Source: JAAZBA01 sp964461815 (GTDB taxonomy: Bacteria; Bacillota; Clostridia; Oscillospirales; QAMX01). From it: a stretch of 57,151 nucleotides of DNA. The stretch is from assembly GCA_964461815.1 (NCBI GenBank), contig CAYWVF010000017.1:1-57151 (forward strand), given 5' to 3'. A program made the translations under genes and the position numbers. Positions 8,803-17,007 of this stretch are shown one piece after another (position 1 is the first letter of the stretch; the number at the start of each line of letters is the position of its first letter). The notes under the pieces were generated by a model, which saw only the letters and a list, made by a program, of their open reading frames with translations, was not told the DNA's origin and made no database searches.

Positions 8803-9159
8803 ATGAAAAAATATATATGGCTTATTATGATCGTTATATGCTTTACATCATTTTCGATAGGGATGCTGTATGGGCGAAATTCTCTTGGAGAGCCTCTAAA
8901 AGCCTATGAACAGGCTGAAATCGAGCTTTCAGCTGAAGAAAAGCATAACGAATATGTAGAAAATGAAAATTTGATAAACATAAACAAGGCATCCGAGGAA
9001 GAATTGGTGAAGCTCAAAGGAATAGGAGAGGTGTTGGCAGGACGTATTGTTGAATACAGGAGGTATAATGGTGAGTTTGAGACGATCGATGATATAAAAA
9101 ATGTAACAGGAATAGGAGAAAAATTATTTTCTAATATAAAAGATGATATAACGGTTTAG
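8803..9159 (+). CDS. ComEA-like helix-hairpin-helix DNA-binding protein
   Basis: A 118-residue protein with one N-terminal membrane anchor (about residues 4-22) and a C-terminal tandem helix-hairpin-helix module from about 60. It contains INKASEEELVKLKGIGEVLAGRIVEYR and a second hairpin VTGIGEKLFSNI. This is the ComEA layout: a membrane-tethered double-stranded DNA receptor used in competence. The ATG at 8803 follows AGGTGG; the in-frame GTG at 8791 overlaps that site and is less likely. No comEB/comEC gene is adjacent, so a DNA-uptake role is inferred from the family only. Confidence 0.85.
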   Translation: MKKYIWLIMIVICFTSFSIGMLYGRNSLGEPLKAYEQAEIELSAEEKHNEYVENENLININKASEEELVKLKGIGEVLAGRIVEYRRYNGEFETIDDIKNVTGIGEKLFSNIKDDITV

Positions 9160-9312
9160 AGAAAAGATATATGGTAATTTAGACAATGAAATATACTGCT
9201 CTGTGTCATAGTGTATAAAAAACAGCACAAAAAATCGTGCAATACGACAAAAAAGCGTTTTACGGATTAAAAAATTAAAATTAATATAGAAAAATAAATA
9301 GACATATGATAT

Positions 9313-9318
9313 AATATA
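9313..9318 (+). promoter_or_regulatory. Candidate promoter -10 for the hydrogenase operon
   Basis: A TATAAT-type hexamer (in ATGATATAATATATG) lies about 95 bp before the first operon gene. The -35 region (TAGAAA at about 17 bp) is weak, which would fit an activated or low-basal promoter. No Rex-type operator was seen between 9160 and 9411. Confidence 0.4.
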
Positions 9319-9411
9319 TGAAGTTGCAGGTGACTTGCAACATATATAAAATCAATTGTACGGCTTTAAAGAAATACATTAGGGGTAAGAATCCCTAGAG
9401 GAGGTACTTAA

Positions 9412-9924
9412 ATGGCAAAAACGAAAACGCTTGTACCGTTTAAGGGTACTAGTGAGCAGGAATCACAGCTCCGTGCCGTAATAGCTGAGCATAAGGATGA
9501 AAAGGGCGCTCTAATGCCTATACTTCAGAAAGCACAGCAAATATATGGATATCTTCCGGAGGAGGTTCAGATCATTATTGCTGAGGGTCTGGGAATATCT
9601 CTTTCCGAGGTATACGGCGTTGTGACTTTTTATGCGCAGTTTACACTTAATCCTAAGGGACAACATCAGATAAATGTATGTCTTGGTACTGCGTGCTACG
9701 TCAAGGGCTCGCAGAAGATTCTTGAAGAAATTGAAGCTGAATTAGGTATAGAGGTAGGCGGGATCACACCGGACGGAAAGTTCTCTATCGATGCCACACG
9801 CTGCATAGGTGCATGCGGACTTGCACCGGTAATGGTCATTAAGACAGGCGATGAAGAAGAGGTATACGGACGTCTTGTTCCCGGTTCCGGCGAGGTAAAG
9901 AAAATCTTAGCAAAATATGCGTGA
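9412..9924 (+). CDS. hydC: NADH-dependent [FeFe] hydrogenase, NuoE-like [2Fe-2S] subunit
   Basis: A 170-residue thioredoxin-fold subunit of the soluble NAD(P)-linked [FeFe] hydrogenase (HydC/HndA). It carries a [2Fe-2S] cluster that passes electrons to or from the NuoF-like flavoprotein. The four cluster ligands are in CLGTAC (residues about 90-95) and CIGACG (about 131-136). The N-terminal helical part with ILQKAQQIYGYLPEEV is typical of NuoE. GAGGAGG precedes the ATG. It opens a tight operon and overlaps the next gene by 8 nt. Confidence 0.95.
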   Translation: MAKTKTLVPFKGTSEQESQLRAVIAEHKDEKGALMPILQKAQQIYGYLPEEVQIIIAEGLGISLSEVYGVVTFYAQFTLNPKGQHQINVCLGTACYVKGSQKILEEIEAELGIEVGGITPDGKFSIDATRCIGACGLAPVMVIKTGDEEEVYGRLVPGSGEVKKILAKYA

Positions 9925-10471
9925 GCTGTCACTTCACATACTTGATATAGCCCGGAACTCGGTTTCGGCTAGAGCTACGCTTATCGAGATAGCTGTTAAT
10001 GAAAGCTATGATGATAATTTGCTTGAGATATGTATCAGTGATAACGGCTGCGGTATGAGTGAGACTTTTTTGGAAACAGTCACAGATCCGTTTTCTACTA
10101 CGAGAACGTCAAGAAAAGTAGGGTTAGGCATACCGCTAATGAAATTTGCGGCTGAATCGGCAGGCGGCTCATTTGATATAAAAAGCGTTATAAATGAGGG
10201 TACAAATGTGTATGCTTCATTTGAGCTTGATAACATTGACAGAGCTCCTTTGGGTGATATTGGAAGCACGATAATTACACTTTTGACCGCAGATACACAG
10301 ATCGATATCGTGTTTTCACATCATGTAAACGGAGAAGGCTATATCATGGATACAAGAGAGCTGAGAAAGCTGCTTGGAAACGACATGCGGCTTGATGCTC
10401 CGAAGGTGATAGGATTTATCGATTCGTATTTAAAAGAAAACGAAGAAAAAATATATGGAGGTGCCAACTAG
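9917..10471 (+). CDS. Hydrogenase-operon HATPase (GHKL ATP-binding) protein
   Basis: A 184-residue protein with a histidine-kinase-like ATPase fold at about residues 1-108: N-box HILDIARNSV, G1 box ISDNGCGM (DxGxG), and G2 region VGLGIPLMK. It has no dimerisation/phospho-acceptor His domain, no sensor and no membrane segment, so it is not a complete kinase. It resembles stand-alone anti-sigma or regulatory ATPases. The gene overlaps hydC by 8 nt and abuts the next gene with no gap, so it is translationally coupled to the hydrogenase genes. A similar ATPase gene occurs in several clostridial hyd operons; its role is not established to my knowledge. Confidence 0.85.
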   Translation: MRELSLHILDIARNSVSARATLIEIAVNESYDDNLLEICISDNGCGMSETFLETVTDPFSTTRTSRKVGLGIPLMKFAAESAGGSFDIKSVINEGTNVYASFELDNIDRAPLGDIGSTIITLLTADTQIDIVFSHHVNGEGYIMDTRELRKLLGNDMRLDAPKVIGFIDSYLKENEEKIYGGAN

Positions 10472-10840
10472 ATGAAATCTTTAGCTGAGCTTGCAGCTAT
10501 TCGCGAGAAGATGCAAGATAGTCTTAAACTCAGACGTGAGGATCACGCAGGAACAAGGATAATTGTCGGAATGGCAACATGTGGTATAGCAGCCGGTGCT
10601 CGTTCTGTTCTTACAGCTTTTGTAAGTGAAATAAACAGTAAAAATGTTCAGGATACAATGGTAACACAGACAGGCTGCATGGGTATGTGCAGTCTGGAGC
10701 CGATAGTCGAAGTGCATAAGCCGGATCAGGAGAAGGTGATATATGTTAAGGTCACGCCTGATAAGGCCGCGAGAATTGTCGAAGAGCACATCATAAACGG
10801 CAATGTTGTTACAGAATATACGATCGGCGCAGCCGAGTAA
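10472..10840 (+). CDS. hndB: HndB-like (2Fe-2S) thioredoxin-fold hydrogenase subunit
   Basis: A 122-residue [2Fe-2S] ferredoxin-like protein. Ligand cysteines are seen in MATCGIAAGA (about residue 37) and in TGCMGMCSLEP (about residues 69-73). This matches HndB of NADP-reducing hydrogenases. It starts directly after the stop of the HATPase gene and is followed by the NuoF-like gene after 12 bp. It probably relays electrons within the hydrogenase complex. Confidence 0.88.
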   Translation: MKSLAELAAIREKMQDSLKLRREDHAGTRIIVGMATCGIAAGARSVLTAFVSEINSKNVQDTMVTQTGCMGMCSLEPIVEVHKPDQEKVIYVKVTPDKAARIVEEHIINGNVVTEYTIGAAE

Positions 10841-10852
10841 GGGGGATTAATA

Positions 10853-12646
10853 ATGGATACAGTAAGATCGCATATATTAGTCTGCGGCGGCACAGGATGT
10901 ACTTCTTCCGGCAGCGCAGCGATCATTGCGGAGCTTGAAAAAGAGCTTGCGGCTAACGGACTTGATAAAGAAGTCAAGGTAATACGTACAGGATGCTTTG
11001 GACTTTGTGCATTAGGACCTATTATGATCGTTTACCCGGAGGGCAGCTTCTATTCGATGGTAAAGCCGTCCGATATTCCGGAGATAGTTTCGGAGCATAT
11101 TTTAAAGGGTCGTGTTGTTAAGAGACTGCTCTATCATGAGACAGTCGAGGGCGATACGATCAAGAGCCTCAATGATACGAGCTTTTATAAAAAACAGATG
11201 CGTCTTGCACTGCGCAACTGCGGTGTTATAGACCCTGAAAATGTTGAAGAATACATAGCTGTTGACGGCTACAGGGCTCTCGGTAAGGTGCTGACAGAGA
11301 TGACACCTGATGATGTTATCGATGTAATGCTTAAATCGGGACTTCGCGGACGTGGCGGCGCTGGATTCCCGACAGGACTCAAATGGAAGTTCGCAAAGGC
11401 TTCCGCAGGCCCGAAGAAATACGTTCTCTGTAACGCCGACGAGGGCGACCCCGGTGCGTTTATGGACAGATCGATCCTTGAGGGCGACCCTCATGCTGTA
11501 ATTGAAGCAATGAGCATAGCAGCTTATGCTATCGGTGCTGACGAAGGCTACATTTATGTTCGTGCAGAGTACCCGATCGCTGTTCACCGCCTTGAAATTG
11601 CTATTAAGCAGGCACGTGAATACGGACTTTTAGGTAAAAATATATTCGGAACAGACTTTTCCTTTGATCTTTCGATAAGACTTGGCGCCGGTGCATTTGT
11701 ATGCGGCGAAGAGACTGCTCTTATGACATCTATAGAGGGACATCGTGGTGAGCCTCGTCCTCGTCCTCCGTTCCCGGCTGTAAAGGGCGTATTTGCTAAG
11801 CCTACGATCCTTAATAATGTAGAAACATATGCAAATATTCCTCAGATCATCCTTAAGGGTGCAGAATGGTTCTCATCTATAGGCACAGAAAAGTCCAAGG
11901 GTACAAAGGTATTTGCTCTGGGCGGCAAGATAACGAATACAGGTCTTGTTGAGATACCTATGGGAACGACGCTCCGTGAGATCGTTGAGGAGATCGGTGG
12001 CGGTGTACCTAACGGTAAGAAATTCAAAGCAGCTCAGACAGGTGGTCCGTCAGGCGGCTGTATACCTGCTTCACTTATTGATACACCTATCGATTATGAT
12101 AATCTTATAGCTATCGGTTCTATGATGGGCTCGGGCGGACTCATCGTTATGGATGAAGATAACTGTATGGTTGACATTGCTAAGTTCTTCCTTGAATTTA
12201 CAGTTGATGAATCCTGCGGTAAGTGTGCGCCATGTCGTATCGGTACGAAGCGTCTTTATGGATTGCTTGAAAAGGTGACAAACGGTACGGCTACGATGGA
12301 AGACCTCGATTTGATGGAGGAGCTTTGCTATCATATCAAATCCGCTTCACTTTGCGGACTCGGACAGACAGCACCGAATCCCGTGCTTTCCACGCTTCGT
12401 TATTTCAGAGATGAATACGTAGCACATATAGTTGAAAAGAGATGTCCGGCAGGCGTATGTAAGAAGCTTCTTTCATACACTGTGGATGCAGAAAAATGTA
12501 AGGGCTGTACAGCTTGTGCCAGAGTATGTCCTGTTGGCGCTATTTCCGGTTCTGTTAAACAGCCACATGTGATCGATAAGACGAAGTGTATCAAGTGCGG
12601 TGCTTGCATAGAAAAATGTAAGTTCGGCGCGATTTCAAAGAAATAA
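10853..12646 (+). CDS. hydB: NuoF-like flavoprotein subunit of the [FeFe] hydrogenase (HydB/HndC)
   Basis: This 597-residue subunit binds NAD(H), FMN and Fe-S clusters and is the site of electron bifurcation or NAD(P) reduction. Domains in order: an N-terminal thioredoxin-like [2Fe-2S] domain (CGGTGCTSSGS, GCFGLCALGP); the NuoF core with GRGGAGFPTGLKW, CNADEGDPGAFMDR and CGEETALM; the [4Fe-4S] motif SCGKCAPCRIG; and a C-terminal 2x[4Fe-4S] ferredoxin (CKGCTACARVCP, CIKCGACIEKC). All ligands are present. The extra N- and C-terminal modules distinguish it from complex I NuoF and match HydB. Confidence 0.96.
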   Translation: MDTVRSHILVCGGTGCTSSGSAAIIAELEKELAANGLDKEVKVIRTGCFGLCALGPIMIVYPEGSFYSMVKPSDIPEIVSEHILKGRVVKRLLYHETVEGDTIKSLNDTSFYKKQMRLALRNCGVIDPENVEEYIAVDGYRALGKVLTEMTPDDVIDVMLKSGLRGRGGAGFPTGLKWKFAKASAGPKKYVLCNADEGDPGAFMDRSILEGDPHAVIEAMSIAAYAIGADEGYIYVRAEYPIAVHRLEIAIKQAREYGLLGKNIFGTDFSFDLSIRLGAGAFVCGEETALMTSIEGHRGEPRPRPPFPAVKGVFAKPTILNNVETYANIPQIILKGAEWFSSIGTEKSKGTKVFALGGKITNTGLVEIPMGTTLREIVEEIGGGVPNGKKFKAAQTGGPSGGCIPASLIDTPIDYDNLIAIGSMMGSGGLIVMDEDNCMVDIAKFFLEFTVDESCGKCAPCRIGTKRLYGLLEKVTNGTATMEDLDLMEELCYHIKSASLCGLGQTAPNPVLSTLRYFRDEYVAHIVEKRCPAGVCKKLLSYTVDAEKCKGCTACARVCPVGAISGSVKQPHVIDKTKCIKCGACIEKCKFGAISKK

Positions 12647-12659
12647 GGGAGGGCTGACC

Positions 12660-14402
12660 GTGAATACAGTTAATATTAAAATAAACGGCATAAGCGTAGT
12701 AGCTCCCGCGAATGCGACTATACTCGAGGCCGCTCGAGGCGCGGGTATTGAAATACCGACATTATGTTATCTTAAAGATATAAATGCCATCGGCGCATGC
12801 CGTATTTGTATGGTAGAGGTCAAGGGAGCAAAAACTCTTGTAGCAGCATGTGTATATCCGATAAATGAGGGTATGGAGATATTTACAAATACTCCGGCAG
12901 TCCTTAAAGCACGTAGGATGACGTTAGAGCTTATCCTCTCTAACCATCGCAAGGAGTGCCTTACGTGCGTGAGAAGCGGCGATTGTGAGCTTCAGAAGCT
13001 TGCACGTGACTTTGGCATTGACGAGATCAGATTCAATTCCGCAAACGACCTTGTTCCGCAGATCGAAAATACTGCTCCGCATCTTGTACGTGATAATTCA
13101 AAGTGTATACTTTGCCGTCGTTGTGTTGCGGTATGTAAGCATAACCAGGGTGTAGCGGTAATAGGACCGAATGAACGTGGCTTTGATACAACGATATCAT
13201 GCGCATTCGATAAGGAGCTTAAGGACGTTGCATGTATCGCTTGCGGACAGTGTACGGCAGTATGTCCGACAGCAGCACTCACCGAAAAGGATGATACAGC
13301 TAAGGTTTGGGAAGCTCTTGCTGATCCGTCAAAGCATGTTGTTGTAGGTCCGGCACCGTCTGTACGTGCTCAGCTGGGTGAATGCTTCGGTATGCCGATA
13401 GGCACGAATGTCGAAGGAAAGATGGTAGCTGCATTGAGAAGACTCGGCTTTGACAGAGTGTTCGATGTTGATACAGCTGCTGACGTAACGATCATGGAAG
13501 AGGGAACAGAGCTTCTTCACCGTCTCAAGGAAGGCGGAGCGCTTCCTCTTATCACATCATGTAGCCCGGGCTGGATAAAGTTCTGTGAGCATTATTATCC
13601 TGAATTTATTCCGAATCTCTCAAGCTGTAAATCGCCGCAGCAGATGTTCGGTGCATTGATAAAGACATATTATGCTGAAAAGCACAATATAGATCCGAGA
13701 GATATATATGTTGTATCTGTAATGCCATGTACTGCTAAGAAGTTCGAGATCGGACGTGAGAATCAGGCTGCATCCGGCTACGCAGATGTAGATGTATCTA
13801 TCACGACAAGAGAGCTTGCGAGAATGATCGATCGTGCAGGTCTGCTCTTTACAGAGTTACCTGACGAAGAATTTGATCCTATTTTCGGTATCGCTTCCGG
13901 TGCTGCACATATTTTCGGTGCAACAGGCGGCGTTATGGAGGCTGCATTACGCACAGTATCTGAGGTCGTAATGGGCAAATCGCTCGAGAATGTTGATTAT
14001 ACAGAGGTTCGCGGTACAAAGGGTATTAAGGAAGCCGAATACGACCTTGCAGGAACGAAGGTAAAGGTTGCAGTTGCTTCCGGCACGGCGAATGCTGCAG
14101 AGCTTTTGAATAAGATCAAATCCGGCGAAGCAGATTATCAGTTCGTTGAGATCATGGCATGTCCGGGCGGCTGTGTAAACGGCGGCGGTCAGCCACATCA
14201 GCCGGGTAATGTCAGAAACTTCAAGGATCTTCGTGCGCTTCGTGCCGGTGCGCTTTATGGCGAGGATGAAGCAATGACACTCAGAAAGAGTCACGAAAAT
14301 CCGGTCGTTAAGGAGCTGTATGATACATATCTCGGTGAGCCGGGTAGTCATAAGGCTCATGAAATACTTCATACTACATATGTAGAAAGGTCTAAGTATT
14401 AA
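12660..14402 (+). CDS. hydA: [FeFe] hydrogenase catalytic subunit (HydA/HndD)
   Basis: A 580-residue enzyme that interconverts protons and H2. In order: an N-terminal [2Fe-2S] ferredoxin domain (Cys36, 47, 50, 64); the His-Cys3 [4Fe-4S] motif near residues 95-108 (HRKECLTCVRSGDC); two [4Fe-4S] clusters (CILCRRCVAVC, CIACGQCTAVCP); then the H-cluster domain with TSCSPGWIKFCE (L1), MPCTAKKFE (L2) and the ACPGGCVNGGGQP loop (L3). All H-cluster cysteines are present. GTG start with GGGAGGG upstream. It is the last gene of the operon. The maturases HydEFG are not in the window. Confidence 0.97.
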   Translation: MNTVNIKINGISVVAPANATILEAARGAGIEIPTLCYLKDINAIGACRICMVEVKGAKTLVAACVYPINEGMEIFTNTPAVLKARRMTLELILSNHRKECLTCVRSGDCELQKLARDFGIDEIRFNSANDLVPQIENTAPHLVRDNSKCILCRRCVAVCKHNQGVAVIGPNERGFDTTISCAFDKELKDVACIACGQCTAVCPTAALTEKDDTAKVWEALADPSKHVVVGPAPSVRAQLGECFGMPIGTNVEGKMVAALRRLGFDRVFDVDTAADVTIMEEGTELLHRLKEGGALPLITSCSPGWIKFCEHYYPEFIPNLSSCKSPQQMFGALIKTYYAEKHNIDPRDIYVVSVMPCTAKKFEIGRENQAASGYADVDVSITTRELARMIDRAGLLFTELPDEEFDPIFGIASGAAHIFGATGGVMEAALRTVSEVVMGKSLENVDYTEVRGTKGIKEAEYDLAGTKVKVAVASGTANAAELLNKIKSGEADYQFVEIMACPGGCVNGGGQPHQPGNVRNFKDLRALRAGALYGEDEAMTLRKSHENPVVKELYDTYLGEPGSHKAHEILHTTYVERSKY

Positions 14403-14414
14403 TATTGATAATTT

Positions 14415-14445
14415 GAATTGCCCACTGCTTGTCGGTGGGCAATTC
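14415..14445 (+). terminator. Hairpin after the hydrogenase operon
   Basis: A perfect 11-bp stem (GAATTGCCCAC / GTGGGCAATTC) with a 9-nt loop lies 12 bp after the hydA stop. There is no clear T-tract, so it may be an mRNA-end stabiliser or a weak terminator. Confidence 0.6.
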
Positions 14446-14701
14446 CCGTAGATAAAGCGTTGACATATACGCAGTATCCGTGATACTTGGCTTATATAAC
14501 CGAGCATCACTTTTATTTTCAAAGAGCATCTCTTTTGATATATAAAGAGTTATCGTAGAATTTTTCAAGATTGGAGAAATATTGTAAAAAAACAGGTAAC
14601 AGAAACTATATGTGAGTTAAGATTAGAGTAAATTAATATAATGTAATGTGTAAATTATCAAAATTAAGTTGAAAAATGCAAGTTTTTGTTTTAATGTTCT
14701 A

Positions 14702-14730
14702 TTGATATCTAAAGCTCATTAATATATAAT
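14702..14730 (+). promoter_or_regulatory. Upstream promoter P1 of lipoprotein copy 1
   Basis: TTGATA, a 17-bp spacer and TATAAT. The same arrangement, with TTGCTA, is kept in copy 2. It lies outside the invertible segments, so its transcript would cross sites A, B and C before reaching the gene. Confidence 0.7.
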
Positions 14731-14815
14731 TAATACAGTAGTTAATAAATATATCAAATAGCGATAATTCGGATCTAAAAGGCAATCGAGTGTAAGGTAA
14801 GAGATATCTTATATT

Positions 14816-14843
14816 TGTCAAAAAAACTATACTTTATGTGACA
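14816..14843. repeat. 28-bp inversion site A, copy 1
   Basis: A near-palindrome with outer arms TGTCA and TGACA and a central CTATAC. The left flank aligns directly with the flank of site A in copy 2, while the sequence right of the centre matches, inverted, the left side of site B in copy 2. Confidence 0.8.
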
Positions 14844-14921
14844 AATAAAAAACATTTTGTTTGTGATTCTTTTTGATCTTTTTTTGCTCTTTTGGGTATT
14901 TTTTATTATGTTACATAAAGT
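14831..14921. other. Invertible segment 1, copy 1
   Basis: The 65-bp interior (14844-14908) matches copy 2 (17411-17475) only after reverse complementing, at about 63 of 65 positions, with no gaps. In this orientation the top strand is T-rich. No convincing promoter or hairpin was seen inside it. Confidence 0.85.
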
Positions 14922-14936
14922 ATACATTTTGTGACA
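14909..14936. repeat. 28-bp inversion site B, copy 1
   Basis: A near-palindrome of 28 bp centred on GTATAC, in the opposite orientation to sites A and C. It starts exactly 93 bp after site A and 93 bp before site C, and is shared by both segments. Confidence 0.82.
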
Positions 14937-15015
14937 GGCAAAAAACATATCATTTTATATGTTTTTTGCCGTTTTTTGCTTTTAAAGGGCGGTTTCTATT
15001 AAGTCACAAAATGTA
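14923..15015. other. Invertible segment 2, copy 1 (terminator facing the gene)
   Basis: The 65-bp interior (14937-15001) aligns with copy 2 (17504-17568) only as the reverse complement, at about 55 of 65 positions. It carries a hairpin whose T-tract lies on the gene side in this copy. Confidence 0.83.
14937..14983 (+). terminator. Terminator-like hairpin inside invertible segment 2, copy 1
   Basis: A perfect 14-bp stem (GGCAAAAAACATAT / ATATGTTTTTTGCC) with a 6-nt loop is followed by GTTTTTTGCTTTT. It is oriented to stop transcription entering from promoter P1 before the lipoprotein gene. Confidence 0.72.
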
Positions 15016-15029
15016 TACTTTACGTAGCA
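15002..15029. repeat. 28-bp inversion site C, copy 1
   Basis: The site starts AGTCACAAAATG and has a central GTATAC. Its right flank (GTAGCAT and onward to the gene) aligns directly with copy 2, marking the fixed, gene-proximal edge of the switch. Confidence 0.8.
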
Positions 15030-15080
15030 TATTTTTTGTATCGGAACATGAAAAAAGATATACGATTTAATATCAAGTAT

Positions 15081-15109
15081 CGCCTGATAAACTGTTTTAT
15101 GTTTATAAT
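15081..15109 (+). promoter_or_regulatory. Weak gene-proximal promoter candidate, copy 1
   Basis: A perfect TATAAT (15104-15109) is conserved in both copies, but the -35 region here (CGCCTG) is poor; copy 2 has TCGACT at 17 bp. It lies between site C and the start codon, outside the invertible part. A small hairpin ACGCA-AGTG-TGCGT follows near 15113-15126. Confidence 0.4.
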
Positions 15110-15155
15110 GTACACGCAAGTGTGCGTTAAAAAATAAAAAAATGGAGGTTCCCAA

Positions 15156-16985
15156 ATGAAAAAGTATCGCGTAATTGCTATCGTACTTGCAGCAATGATG
15201 ATCATCGCTATGTTCGCCGGCTGCTCAAATGATAGCGCAAAGACAGATGATTCGTCATCATCAACTAGCTCGAGTAGCTCTGCTTCGTCAAGCAGTTCGA
15301 GCAGCTCAAGCACATCCGACGAATCTAAAGAAGCTCCGGATGCTGCAAAGGAAGAAAGAACAACAATAAAGTATTCCTCAATGGAGCAGTATCAGACAGA
15401 ACCGTGCGATTGGCTCGACACAGAGATATGGCAGTGGATCCAGGAAGAAGCTAATGTAGACATTCAGTACAACTACATTGATGGTGATAAGTTCAACCTT
15501 ATGCTTGCTTCCGGTGATATGGGTGATATCCTTTGGAGCGTTGGTATGGGCGATAAGCTTAACGATATATTGGATTCAAAGCTTTCATATGACATGCTTC
15601 CTCTTATTGATGAGAAAATTCCAAATATGCGTAGCGATGCTTACAAAAGCGGGCTAGAGCTTTTTATAAACTTAACGGAAGAGGAAGCTTTGTATTTCCT
15701 CCCGGAAACTTTAGGTGTTGAGTTCCCTGATGGTGCACCATACGTTGGACGTGGCTATAATGTACGTTGGGACTGGTACAAAGAGATAGGTGCTCCGGAG
15801 ATCAACAATGACGAAGATTACGTAGCGGCTCTTAAGGCAATGGTAGCAAACCACCCGACAAATGAGGATGGTGAAAAGGTTTACGGTATCGGTCTTGCTG
15901 ACAGCCTTGATAACTGGGCTGGCCACGCAGTATTTACAACAGCTATGGTAAATCCATGGGCATTCAGCGGATATATGTTTTATGAATCTGTTAGAGAACC
16001 TGAAGTTTTAATTGATGGTTATAGAGATACAGAAAATTCTGCATTTTGGAGATCTATGGAGTTTTACAATGCAATGTGGAATGAAGGACTCCTCGATCCC
16101 GACTCCTTTACACAGACAACAGATGAGTATATAACAAAGCAGAAGGCTGGCCGTTATGCTGCAACAGCTAACTGGTCAGACGAAAACCTCTACACAGAGA
16201 TGAGACAGAAGGATCCGGATACACTTGCAGGTATAATTGCTATTCCGTCAGAAGGAGAGTTCTGGTTTGCAAACAAGCTTAATCCATATGGTAATTTCCC
16301 AATTTATATGCTTTTCGTAGCACATAATACAAAGAATATTGATGCAGTTTGCAGATTCCTTAATGTCATATACGATCTCGATACACAGCGTATGTTATAT
16401 ATGGGCTTTGAGGGCGACACATGGAATTATATTGACGGTGTTCCGACATTTACAGATGAATATATTGAGATGGTATCCAGTGGCAATCAGAGACTCCAGG
16501 AGATCGGTATTGGAGTATTTGGTGGTTTTGTTACACTTCAGGAAACTGAATACCACACAGACGGTTACCGTATTCAGGCGAACTCAGCAGATGTAGACGA
16601 GCTTGCAAAAACACTTACACCGCTCCAGAAGGACATGGCAGCGCATTACGGCGTAACACTTCCGTCTGAAGCATCTAAGAAGCTTTTTGATGAGGGCAAA
16701 ATGGTTGATCTTTCCGGAATTATAGGTAATCCGGCAATTATTGTGCCGATAGATGAAAAGCGTATTCTTGCAAACTGTAATGATATCCTCTATGCTCATA
16801 TTTACGATCTCGTAAAAGCTGCAACAGCTGAAGATTTCGCAGCTATCCAGGCAGACGTACTTAAGGAATTAGAGGACGCAAATATTGAAGAAGCTTGGAA
16901 TTTTGCTGTTGAAGAGTTTGCTAAGGCGTATGAATCAATATCTCCGATCTTACAGGAACGTTTAGCAGCTGATGCAAGCAGATAA
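15156..16985 (+). CDS. Extracellular solute-binding lipoprotein, duplicated copy 1
   Basis: A 609-residue lipoprotein with lipobox MFAGC (Cys23) and then a tether of about 35 residues that is almost all Ser/Thr, probably to span the wall. A solute-binding domain of the LplA-like family follows. GGAGG precedes the ATG by 8 bases. Signal peptide, linker and much of the protein are nearly identical to the paralogue at 17719, but residues about 115-185 are strongly diverged, a mosaic pattern. No transporter membrane genes are nearby. Expression is probably controlled by the invertible leader. Ligand unknown; oligosaccharide or peptide are the usual ligands of the family. Confidence 0.9.
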   Translation: MKKYRVIAIVLAAMMIIAMFAGCSNDSAKTDDSSSSTSSSSSASSSSSSSSSTSDESKEAPDAAKEERTTIKYSSMEQYQTEPCDWLDTEIWQWIQEEANVDIQYNYIDGDKFNLMLASGDMGDILWSVGMGDKLNDILDSKLSYDMLPLIDEKIPNMRSDAYKSGLELFINLTEEEALYFLPETLGVEFPDGAPYVGRGYNVRWDWYKEIGAPEINNDEDYVAALKAMVANHPTNEDGEKVYGIGLADSLDNWAGHAVFTTAMVNPWAFSGYMFYESVREPEVLIDGYRDTENSAFWRSMEFYNAMWNEGLLDPDSFTQTTDEYITKQKAGRYAATANWSDENLYTEMRQKDPDTLAGIIAIPSEGEFWFANKLNPYGNFPIYMLFVAHNTKNIDAVCRFLNVIYDLDTQRMLYMGFEGDTWNYIDGVPTFTDEYIEMVSSGNQRLQEIGIGVFGGFVTLQETEYHTDGYRIQANSADVDELAKTLTPLQKDMAAHYGVTLPSEASKKLFDEGKMVDLSGIIGNPAIIVPIDEKRILANCNDILYAHIYDLVKAATAEDFAAIQADVLKELEDANIEEAWNFAVEEFAKAYESISPILQERLAADASR

Positions 16986-17007
16986 GCTGATAGTACATAA
17001 GTATAGT

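Noticed and set aside
14844..15001. Promoter-flipping model for the invertible segments
   Set aside because: TATACT-like hexamers occur in the sites, but no acceptable -35 sits about 17 bp away in either orientation; the flipping terminator fits better.
14816..15029. 28-bp near-palindromes read simply as repressor operators
   Set aside because: Operators would not explain why the sequence between them is inverted between the two paralogous leaders while everything outside aligns directly.
15240..15330. Ser-rich coding stretch as a nucleotide microsatellite used for slipped-strand phase variation
   Set aside because: The serines use mixed codons (TCA, AGC, TCG, TCT, AGT), so there is no uniform short tandem repeat.
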